Positions 40,901-52,900 of a DNA stretch of 64,000 nt are shown in pieces. The notes under the pieces are model-generated. The model saw nothing but the letters and a program-made list of their open reading frames with translations. It was not told the DNA's origin and did no database searches. Source of the DNA: Syngnathus acus. Lineage: Eukaryota; Chordata; Actinopteri; Syngnathiformes; Syngnathidae. Position 1 is the stretch's first letter; the number at the start of each line of letters is the position of its first letter. The position numbers and the translations under genes were made by a program. The stretch spans positions 558,001 to 622,000 of the forward strand of contig NC_051100.1 of the NCBI RefSeq assembly GCF_901709675.1, in the 5' to 3' direction.

Positions 40901-43900
40901 GCTCCACCATTGTCGTCCTTGGAAAAAGATAAAGACATGGACTTTGACTTGCTACAAGACCTGATGGATGTTGATATTGACCCTTTAGATATTGATTTGG
41001 AAAAAGATCCGCTTGCTGCAAAAGTTTTTAAGGTATGGAAAAAAAACCACGTTTTCTCTCATTCCCCTGTGCTTAACATTGTTTTGCATGTTCACGTTCA
41101 ATATCAGCCAATAAGCAGCACGTGGTATGACTACTGGGGTTCGGATTATGGCACGTATGGTTACACGCCATACATTGGAGGGGTTGGTATCCCAGTGTCC
41201 AAACCACCAGTTGCTGTTGAGAAGCCGGGATCACAAGGGCTTTCCGTCTCAGTTTCACAAGGTGAGGAGCTGGATTTTTCTTCCTGCTATGAGAATATTT
41301 GTTTCTTATTTGGAGCGCCCGTTTGTCCTCAGCACTGGATGCTCGATTAGAAGTGGGCTTGGAGCAGCAGGCTGAACTGATGCTAAAAATGATGGCAACG
41401 TTACAAGCCGACTCGATTCTACAGGCGCTCACGTCAAGTTCCTCCACAGGTAACCAGAGTAACAAATGAAGTACGGATAGTGTGGCAAATGCACCACATT
41501 AGCGCAGAGGGAACGTGAGTCCTTCTTTAAGGCACAATAAAGTCTGTCATCTGCACTCGCAAAAAGTCAACCACGAAAATCTCCTGTTCTTATCTAGATT
41601 CATGTAAGCTGGACTGCAACTTTTCTTTTCCAGTTTGCCAGACTACCAACGGTACAGATGACTCGCTGTTGAGGGCTCTTCATGGAGGAGGTTCTCCTCC
41701 TGGCGGCACCCTCATAGTTCAGCCATCTTCCATTCCCATGCTGAGCGCTTGCTTCAACAAGCTTTTCTCTATGCTGCAAGTTCACCACGTGCAGGTCTGT
41801 ACTTTTTAAGAGGCAATATCAATTCCCCAAAGGGTATGCGTGTGCGGAAAATAATGACACCCAGATACAACACCAGAAACATTCCCAACCTTACTTTCAA
41901 TGTCACCAAATGGAGCATTTGTACAAAACACAAATGGAAAACGTTTGTGATGATAGTTGGAGTCGTTGCTGCAGTTATGGATAACGCTGAGTCTCAACAC
42001 AAGCGCAAGTGGCAATGAAGATAACGGCGGATCAGAGGTCTTCTTGTTTAATTCCTGTCGAGTACCCACCATTCCACTCAACCAAGGTCAGGATTTCTCA
42101 GCATCTGTTGTTGTTGTTGTTTTTTTTGGGATGAAGTCATGTTGTGAAATGTGTCCAAATATGTATGTTTCTGTACGTCTAGCATCCATTAGCAGTTTTC
42201 TGACTGTGCTGGCATGGTACCCCAACGCCTCCCTGAGAACATGGTGTCTGGTTCTGCATTCGCTGACCCTGATGACAAACATGCCTTACCAAGGTCAGTA
42301 TTTGACTCTGATCTACAACAAATTGCCACCTAATCATCCTGAAGGGAGTCAAGATTATGCTTGCAATGTTCCGCATGATGTCAATGGAAAAGTATTCTTG
42401 CTCACTTTATGAAGAACTTGGAATTTGAGTGTGAAGTGAAATTTATTTGTGAACAAACACAAAGTGTAGCCAACTACTAAAAACATGTCCGAACTTTCAG
42501 GATCCAGCAGTGGAATGAACGGCCAAGAAAGCACAGCACATCAGATGGTGTCGGATCCCACGCTGGTGCACATCCTGGTGCGTTTCCTTTCTGGCAGCAA
42601 CACCAACGGAACCAATCAGCATAGCTCTCAAGTCGGACCCACCGCCACTCAAGCTATGCACGAGTTTTTGAGTCGCCTGCAGGTGCATCTTTCCTCCGCC
42701 TGCCCACAAATGTTCAGCGAGTTCCTACTCAAACTTCTGCACATCTTGTCCACTGAAAGGTACGTGTTCATATGCCTTGCTCAATTGTTGTGGTCTTTTA
42801 AGAGCTGACGCACCTGCGTCTTGAACTTTCAGGGGGCCCTTCCAGTCAGGTCAGGGTCCACTCGATGCCCAGGTGAAGCTGTTGGAGTTTACTTTGGAGC
42901 AAAACTTTGAAGCGGTGTCTGTGGTCACCATCACCTCAGTCATCGAGTCCATCACCTTTCTCGTGCACCATCACATCACCTGCTCTGACAAAGTTGTCTC
43001 ACGCAGTGGCTCCGATAGCTCCGTGGGCGCCCGCGCTTGTTTCGGCGGCCTTTTTGCCAACATCATTCGACCGGGTGATGCAAAGGCTGTCTGCGGTGAA
43101 ACCACCCGCGATCAGCTGATGTTCGATCTCCTTAAACTGGTTAACGTGCTGGTGCAACTGCCTCTGTCAGGGGACAGAGAGTTCAGCGGTCGGTTGCCCG
43201 CAATGGCCAGCGGCGGGGCGGCCGATAGCAGCGTGTCGGATGAAGAGAAGGTTTGCGGATCAAAAGAAAGTGCGGCTGGAGGATCCACATCCAGCCAGGG
43301 TCCATCCGCCGGTGTGGCTGATCTGGTCCTGGCCAATCAGCAGATCATGAGTCAGATCTTGTCTGCGCTGGGCCAGTGCAACAGCAGCGCCATGGCCATG
43401 ATCATCGGTAAGCTGTACAACCTTCACATCAACACTATCCGCTGATCTGACCGCCCTCTTTGGTCTCCAGGAGCCAGCGGTCTCCACCTAACAAAACATG
43501 AGAACTTCCACGGGGGTCTGGACGCCATTTCAGTCGGTGACGGCCTCTTCACCATCCTCACCACCCTCAGCAAGAGGGCGACGTCAGTTCAGGTCATGCT
43601 GCAGCCCATCCTCACATACATGGCCTGTGGCTACATGGGTCGACAGGTGAGCAAAGTGTCGGGACCAGTTGGTCGTGGATGGATTTTTGACAAACGTTTC
43701 CTATTTTCTAGGGCTCTCTTTCTACCTGTCAGCTGTCTGAACCTCTTCTGTGGTTCATTCTGCGAGTGTTGGATACTAGCGAGGCGCTCAAAGCCTTCCA
43801 TGACCTGGGTAGGGATAATACTGATGCTTTTTGCCAATCATCATCAATCACTCTGCAACTAACCACACGGGATGGTTTCTCCCTGACCGACCAGGTGGCG

Positions 43901-46900
43901 TACAGTTGATTTGTAACAACATGGTGACCAGCACCAGAGCCATCGTGAACACGGCACGCAGCATGGTTTCTACCATTATGAAATTTTTAGACTCGGGTCC
44001 AGGGAAAGCATCAGATGGTAACCTCAAATCCCGAGTGATGACGTCAGAGCCAGACAATGCGGAGGGACTGCACAATTTTGCCCCATTAGGTGCTTCAATA
44101 CACTTCAGCCGCTAAACATAGCTTCTTGCAACAACACATCATCATCAGTTTGTAACGATCCGTCTTTCCTCAGGAACAATTACATCCAGTAGCCCGACAG
44201 CGCAGCCAGCAGAAGTCTTACTTCAAGCGACACCACCTCACCGGCGAGCTCGTTCTGCAGCTTGGTCCTACATCTTCCTTCCCGAAGAGGCTTGGTGTGA
44301 CCTGACCATTCATCTTCCAGCTGCCGTGCTGCTAAAGGAGCTCCACATTCAGCCACATCTTGCTTCTTTAGCGAGTAAGTCGTGTACACAGCCAGACAGA
44401 CCCCTCCCTCCCTGGTAGTATTCATTTGGACAGGAATCGGATGGCAAATGATTGGGAGCAAACGTATTGAGCTGTTGCATTTTCTTCTTTCCAATTAGCC
44501 TGCCCAGCCTCGGTCTCCGTGGAGATCAGTGCCGATGGGGTGAACATGCTGCCGCTCTCCACGCCGGTGATCACCAGCGGCCTCACCTACATCAAGATCC
44601 AGCTGGTGAAGGCCGAGGTGGCGTCAGCTGTGTGTCTACGGTTGCACCGGCCTCGAGATGCCAGCACCCTTGGTCTGTCTCAGATCAAACTTTTGGGCCT
44701 GACGGCGTTTGGTAACACCTCCTCCGCAACGGTCAACAACCCCTTCTTACCTTCTGAGGACCAGGTCTCTAAAACCAGGTACCAACCAAATATATACCCA
44801 TCAACTGACTGTTGTTCAATCCGTATCCCATGTGCCCGTTTGAGTCCTTTTTTCTCCTTCTTCCCGCTGTACAGTATTGGTTGGCTCCGCCTTCTTCACC
44901 ACTGCCTGACCCATGTCAGTGACTTGGAGGCCATGATGGCCAGTGCAGCAGCGCCTACAGCTAACCTCCTGCAGACTTGCGCTGCGCTGCTCATGTCACC
45001 TTACTGCGGTATGCACTCGCCCAACATCGAAGCAGTGTTGGTCAAGATCGGCCTGCAGTCGACACGCATCGGTCTTAAGCTCATCGACATTCTGTTGCGA
45101 AACTGTGCTGCCTCCGGCACTGACCCGGCCAGTAAGTAAACTTCTTTTCTTTCTTTCTATGGGATTTGGGGCTGAATTTTTACGAATGTCGCTATCATCT
45201 GTTGTTTTGATAAACGAATGAATTGATCTCTTTTTAGATTTGAACAGTCCTCTGTTGTTTGGTCGACTAAATGGCCTCTCTTCAGACTCAACTATAGACA
45301 TTCTGTACCAGTTGGGTACCACTCAGGACTCGGGAACCAAGGACAGGTATGTTGTTTTAAATGAGGCTGTCCCTACTGTCTGAGTTTGTTGTTTAGCTTG
45401 ACTCTTAGAATGAGAAACTGTTTTCTATCAAGGTGATCTCGTCGATGGGCTCTTAAAGTGATCGTAAAAAGTCTCTTGATGTTTATCCTTGTCAGCCTTT
45501 GCTGTCGCTCGTTTGTTGCGTTTTAAGGAAGGCGCTTTGACCAAGATCACCTAGAAGGACCGTGGAATGGATCGTTGAAGTTTGTCCGGACTCATCCTCG
45601 TGTTCTCTCTGCACTTGATGGTTGCAGAATCCAGGCTCTTCTCCAGTGGGTTCATGATTCATCAAGGGTTGCAGCCCTAAAAATTCCACTGGGTTACTCC
45701 AGCACCAGTAGTGGCTCCTCTTCTTTGAGGGAGTACGGGCTCCTCATGCCCTCGCCGTCCCACCTGCATTGCGTAGCGGCCGTCCTGTGGCACAGCTACG
45801 AGCTGCCTGTCGATTATGACTCCCGACACCTGCTGAACCGAGAGCTTTTTGAGTCAGTCCTATTTTCTTTCAAAGATAACATCTATACATTTTGAAAGTA
45901 CAGCCCTGTCATTTGCTTGACTCCTCCTGACTGTGCTGTCTTTCATTTACTTCCCTTAGACTCCTGTACAATTGGTCCATGTCTTTGCCTTGCGACATTG
46001 TGCTAAAGAAGGCTGTGGACAGCCTCCTGTGTTCCATGTGTCACATTCATCCGAGCTACTTCTCCTTGCTCATGTCCTGGATGGCATCGTATCAATGCCC
46101 AACGCCACTCAATCTCAAGCCCAACAGCGCCGACTGGCCATGACCGACGATGGCAAAAAGCAGCACAATGCAAACGCTGCTGCCGCCGCCGCCGCCGCCG
46201 CCGCCGCGGGACTTACAGACGACTCAAAACATGCGAGACCTCCAGTTACTTTATCAGAGTCCCAGCTAACCACGCTGGCGGCCGCCTCGCAGTCCCCGGG
46301 AGCGATCGAGCAGCTCCTTGACTCGGGGTTGCCTTCGCTACTTGTTCGCAGCCTTGCTCAGTTTTGCGCGTGTCTACTGGCCAATGCTGACCTGCCCCTG
46401 CCCGCAGCTCTGGCTGACAGGCGGCATTACCAATACCAGTCGTGCTCCACTTCCACACATCGTCCACCGCTCGCCGCAGAGCTGGCTGCTCCGGTTCTGC
46501 GCTTTCTCACCGAAGTTGGCAACAGCCACGCCATGAAGGACTGGTTAGGTGGCCCAGAGGTCAACCCTCTGTGGACAGCACTGCTCTTCCTCTTGTGCCA
46601 CTCCAGTGCAAGTGCCAACACAAGTTGTCAGGCCTCTTCTGGAGGTCCGTCCCAGCCGTACGTCTCAGGTTCCCGTTTTTCCCTGTCGTCTTGCGGTCAG
46701 TCGGGAGGGCTCACCACCCAGCAGAGAACAGCTTTGGAGAATGCCACAGTGGCGTTCTTCTTACAGTGCATCTCATGCCACCCTAACAACCAGCGGCTCA
46801 TGGCACAGGTAGGTTTGACCTTTCTCTTTTATCACAAGAGGAGCTCCTGTTCAACATTGCTGTATGTTTTTGCTGAAGGTTCTTTGTGAGCTCTTCCAAT

Positions 46901-49900
46901 CAGCACCACAGCGAGGTAATGTGCCTCTCTCTGGAAGCATCTCTGGCTTCATACGAAGGCTCTTCCTGCAACTCATGTTGGAGGATGAGAAAGTCACTGT
47001 TTTCCTCCAGTCTCCCTGCCCGGTAGGTATCTGGTTGTTCATCCACATTGAACCGCTTGATGTGGACAGCACAGCACCGCGCTGCATTTGGAATTGGTTT
47101 TTATTTCATGAAATTTCATTTTGAGGCAAAACCAATCGTGTCTCTCCACTTACAAACAATTCGACTTACGAGCAGCCTCTCGGAACGCAAGTTGAGGACT
47201 GCCTGTATGTCCAAATTCAAATCTACTTATCTTGTTTCTGTGAATCCAAGCCACAGGGTTAAAAATATCTGTCCCTGTATCATCGTCGAATTTATCGGTC
47301 TTTGTTTTTTAGTTATACAAAGGACGCATCAACGCTACCAGCCACATGATCCAACATCCAATGTACGGAGCAGGCCACAAGTACCGCACCCTCCATTTAC
47401 CAATCTCCACCACTCTTGCTGAAGTCTTGGACCGGGTGTCTGGTATGTATGAAGGAGGAAGATGTTGTTGTACAATTTCAAATGATTAGTGTTAGGGTTT
47501 TTTTGTTGCCAATAACCGTGATCGTTTCTGTCACTGTCCCGATGGTCCGCCGATTATTTTGAACGCGGAGCTGCCAGCAAAGGAAATCTAGCGTTCTCTT
47601 TCTACATTTTAGACACACCCAGTATTACAGCCAAGCTGATTAGTGAACAGAAGGAGGACAAGGAGAAGAAGAATCATGAGGAGAAGGAGAAAATGAAAGC
47701 TGACAGTGGCTTCCAGGACAACTACAGTGTGGTTGTGGCTTCAGGTAGTCCTTTTCCATTTCCATCTTGGAGTTATTTTGTGTCGCTCAAAATGCAAATA
47801 GGTGAGTGATTTTTACATTTCTCTTTTTCAGGTTTGAAGTCCCAGTCCAAGCGGGCTCTGTCAACACCTCCTAGGCCTCCATCAAGAAGGGGTCGGGTGA
47901 TGAGTGACAAGTTGACCACTTCATCAGCTGTGGACCCTTCTGCCAAAACCATCAGCGTGCCTGTCTTCCACCTCTACCACAAGCTGCTTCCAGGTACGAG
48001 AGAATCATGTGAAAAGTTAACATGCGTTGTCTTCAACTGTTTGTTGCATCCCTCTCAAGGTCAGCCCCTGCCACCAGAGATGACCCTGGCCCAACTACTG
48101 ACCCTACTGTATGACCGCAAGATGCCACAGGGCTACCAGTCCATCAACCTCACAGTCAGACTGGGCTCGAAGATCATTTCTGACCCTGCCCTATCCAAGA
48201 CGGACTCCTTCAAACGCTTGTGCACCGAAAAAGGTACAAAAAGGCGCTTCTGCTTGACCTTCCGGTTGTATTTGAGGCAGAACATGTTGACTCACAAGAA
48301 ACAATCCATACCATGTTCAAACATTCTCGATGCTTTGCGCTTTGCTTATATAATGAGCAAACCGTGAGTCAAGTAACAGAATTGTTTTTGAAAAATTGCA
48401 ACGCCTGGGTCTCCTTTTATTCTTCCTGTTCCTAGTGGATCACCTTGACATGCTGAACAGCTGCCCCGAAGATGAACCTATGACGCCGGGCGAGGATTGT
48501 CTCGATACCGCCACCGCTGACGAGTCCTTACTTGAAACGCACCCGATCCAGTCGCCGTTGCAAGTCTTTGCTGGAATGGGAGGCCTGGCTCTCATCGCGG
48601 AGAGGCTGCCCATGCTCTATCCAGATGTCATCCAGCAGGTGAGCTTTGCATTCGAGCGAGCAGTCAATCAATAAGCAGCGGACACCTCGACGAAAGCGGA
48701 TGTACTCTCTTCCCTGCGTGGCGACAACAGGTCAGCGCCCCGGTCGTGCCTTCTGCAACACAGGAGAAAGCAAAAGATACAGATCAGTTTGAGTGGGTCA
48801 CCATCGAGCAATCGGGAGAGCTTGTTTACGAGGCGCCCGAGTCCATTGCAACCGAGCCGCCGCCGCCGCCCATAAACAAGCAGCAGTCCCAGTCGGCGTC
48901 TTCGTCGCCAGTGCAAACCATGTCGCCCATCCCTGCCCACTCCTTGGCAGCGTTTGGCCTCTTTCTGCGCCTGCCGGGCTACGCAGAAGTGTTGCTGAAG
49001 GAGAGAAAACATGCCCAGTGCCTGCTGCGCCTGGTGCTCGGTGTCACAGATGACGGAGAGGGCAGTAAGTTGGAATCATTTGACTTTTTCACTTGTCAAC
49101 GAGCAAGTTTGACAGCCTCCATCTTGTCTTACACACGACGAACTCACGTGACTCTGGCTGAACTGCTCCTTTCATGCTTGATACTTGAATCGCGTGTCGT
49201 TCTCCCTTGCAGGTCATATCCTGCAATCGCCGTCAGCAGACGTGTTGCCCACATTGCCCTTTCATGTCCTGCGAGCATTGTTCAGAAGCACTCCTCTTAC
49301 TACTGACGACGGCGTGCTGCTCCGTCGTATGGCTTTGGAGATAGGCGCCATTCACCTTATCTTGGCCTGCCTATCGGCTCTCAGCCACCATGCCCCCCGG
49401 AACCCCAACGCGAGTAGCAACGTCTCTGAGGTATGGACGTTTCATCCCTGCCTCTTTTGTGGAGCCCCAGATGAAATCAATAGCAAGACTTACTGTGGTG
49501 ATTTTGACCACATCTTTGGAGCTTTATGGATGCCACTAGATGGCGGCAAAGCACAGCCTCTCTATTTGACTGGCAGAAGTGAATCTTCTCCATTTTGTAA
49601 CTGCAAAAAGCCTATGCTCGGACAGATTGAAATGTCTGACATCTGTTTTTTTATAGCCACAGATGTCAAGTTGCCATGGTGGGGGGGGGACCAGTGAGGA
49701 GCAGCAGCTGTACTGGGCCAAAGGAACGGGTTTTGGCACTGGATCCACAGCCTCGGGATGGGATGTTGAGCAGGCTCTCACAAAACAGCGTCTTGAGGAG
49801 GAGCACGTCACTTGTCTTCTCCAGGCGAGTCGCCCATCTATTCGACTGATTGAATGCATCGCACGGAATGACACGCTGCCTCGTATTTGGCAATATGCGG

Positions 49901-52900
49901 CAAATTACGAGGCCTTATTTGGTCAAAACTATCAGCGCTATTGCGGAGTTTCACAATTTACTTTTCTTTTGTGATACGCTTGCGCAAATGAATAAGGATA
50001 AAAAAATAGATGGACATTCATCGTTTTTAGTGCTGAAAATGAGCGAATGGGTGATTCTACTTGTTTATTGCCATCATATTTCAATTAAATGGGAGGAAAC
50101 ATTTCATTTACTAGGTCTTGGCAAGCTACATTAATGCTGCAGGTTCGAGCAGCTTCCACAGTCCTGATACATCTCCGGCAGAGAACAGAACCCACAACAG
50201 CTCAGCACTTCCAGTCGTGCTGCAGGAGCTGCTCAGTCAGTCCTGTCTCATCCCTGCCATGTCCTCCTACCTACGGAACGACTCGGGTAAGCTTCTGATC
50301 CGTTCAGGATTCATTGTGTGGATGGATGCAGCTGAGCAAGGCTTCACTTCAGCTTGAAGATGTTTTTCTCTTTAGCCGTCGTAGCTGATGAAGCGAGTTA
50401 GTTAATGAGTGATACGTGCCTCTCTTTAGCCGTCGTAGCTGATAAAGCTAGTTAGTGAATGAGTGATACGTGCCTCGCCCGCCTCTTCAAAGATATCACC
50501 ACTTTTTTTTGAAGCTTGACCGAAATAATGCCAAATGCCACTGCATGTACTAAATTAACATCACCATGTGTTCAATTTAAAGCTGGTGGCTCTTGACCAA
50601 CGAGTGTAAAAGAGCCAGTTGCCCAACAGCTCTGGTCCTTCGATAAATGTCACAGAGAGTTGGCTGTCATGAAAAAGTGAGAGCCCTCCTCCTCCTCCTC
50701 TGATGTCAAAAGAGCTGTTAGCCAGAAAGAAATGGTACTGCCGCTCTATTGATTGTTCAGCCAGAGGGTGAAGAGCGATAGAATTGAAGGACTCAATTAC
50801 CTGCATGTCCAAGTCGAAAATTGCTTGAACGTCTGCGCTTTTTTATCTTGCCAAGTGGCAGTCCATCTTTTGCATTCTTTGTGAACGACGACATCTTTTG
50901 GAAGACTTGAGAATCGGGCCAGACGAGTGGCACGGTGAACCAACCCCCGACGTGCTTAGCTTGTCTGAGTCACAGACCAAGGTTGGCAATCTTGGCTCTG
51001 CACTTTATTCAGTCAGAGTGATTTAATCCTTGCGACATCGATCCAATCAATGATGATAGTCTGTCCGTCTATGGCTTTATACCTTGCTTGGCTTGGCTTG
51101 GCTTGGCTTGGCTTGGCTTGGCTTGGCTTGGCTTGGCTTGGCTTGGCTTGGCTTGGCTTGGCTTGGCTTGGCCAAAACGAGTCATGAAGCTGCGCTCTTT
51201 CTCCCTCGGTCTCCTCCTCCTCGCTGTCCCCACACGGTGAGAGGAGATGATGCCGCCCTCTCTGTCATGAAGCTTCATAACAGAGTTTAGGAATGTAGTT
51301 TCAATCCTCAACGGTTCAGATTGGCTTTGAAACGTGTTTATCTTTCATATGACAAAAAGATAGATAGATATATTTCAGTCACATTTTTTAAAATCCCCAG
51401 TTACTGATTTTGCAAGAGAGAGATTGTGACAGATAGAAACATAGTCAATTCATGGCAAAAACAACAGGCAGTGTCATCTATTAGAAAAATATTTATTTAC
51501 AGTTATGATATGAATAACCTGTAATTGACATGCGGTTGATGCCGAAGCCTAGAAGTGGCTCCGAGCCTTTTACATTTATCAGCAGAACTATATTGCTAAA
51601 CAGTCATGAGAAAAAATAGTTTGTAAATGTAAAATACATATTGTGTGTAACATCTCTGTGACCGAAAGAACAAGGCGACTGCGGCCTGCATGACTTGACT
51701 TTACTGTGTAAATGCTCTGGTTGCTCTGGTTTTTCAAACCAGGGTCCCTGCTCATTCTGGGTGAATCACTCCCAACCACTGGCGAAGCGAGGATTTTTTT
51801 TTTTCTCTTTGGGGTGCCATGTGGGGTGGGGCTTAGGGATAGCTCAGAGATACCCCCCTTATATGTTCCCTTTGGGGGAATGGGGAAATGTAAAACAAAT
51901 ATTCCCGGAAAATTCCCAAAAGTCAATGATCTGGCCTGGATCATGGGGCATATTTCTGGGGGTGGGGCATTACCCCTCCTTGATCCAAAACTATGACTCA
52001 TTCTCCTCCAGTGAAGATCTCCCCCGACAGGTTGGATCAGAGCCATTATTTGCTCGCACTGACTCACATCCACCCACTTGAGAAATCAAACAGTTTTAGG
52101 GGAAAATGCTTCTTAGGTCTCAAAATCATCCTCTAAACAGTTGTGCATTTTTAAATCTACAGCAGTGATAGGCCAGATATTGAGTTCTATTATGACTTGA
52201 CACTTTTGCCTTGTATAGTCTTTGTAGTCGGATGCTTGGTTGACCTTTGAGAAAATCAGAGCATCTGCCAGTAAGACGGTCGGTCATCTTGCTTTTAAAT
52301 CATATATTTCAGGTAAGCGACCACATGAATATTTCATTGTCTCAGAAGTCAGAAAAAAAACAACAACAACTTCAAGGCCCAGTTTGTAGTTGTTCTGAAG
52401 AGGAACGTCAGTCCTGGTTGACCTCTTGTCCATCCATGGTCCCAATAATACCTTCTTTATGTCTCTCCCAGCCCTTTGCTGTCTTTCAAGCTCATGACTC
52501 TGACTTGATACGTTTCCCGCCGTGTCTTCAGACTGTTCCAACTTGTCCCTCCTCTTACTTGGGATAAGATTCATGTCAAACGTCTTCAGGTTTTCCCAAG
52601 TGAACACTGTTGGTTCAACTTGTTGAAGTCGTTGATCAAACTATAGCGTGGTGTAGATGTATACAAAGACAATGACAAATAGGTTGAGGAAGGTGCCGAT
52701 GATGCCCAGCAAGGCCAAGATGGATTCCTCTTGCTCCTCCTTCAGCTCCAGTGCATGCACATCATCAAGGGTGATAACTGTGGTGCCCATGATCCCCCCC
52801 CCGCAAGTCGCCTAGCCCCTCGAGGTGACTCCTTTCTGAAAGAAAACCAAAGAAGGAATATATATATATATATATATATATCTCCCTGTCACATGTAACT

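Noticed and set aside
51588-52073. 161-codon minus-strand ORF downstream of the tunar-like ORF
   Set aside because: It is on the same strand and could be in the same transcript's 3' region, but it has no recognisable domain, no membrane helix pattern and low-complexity composition. Treated as 3' UTR chance ORF.
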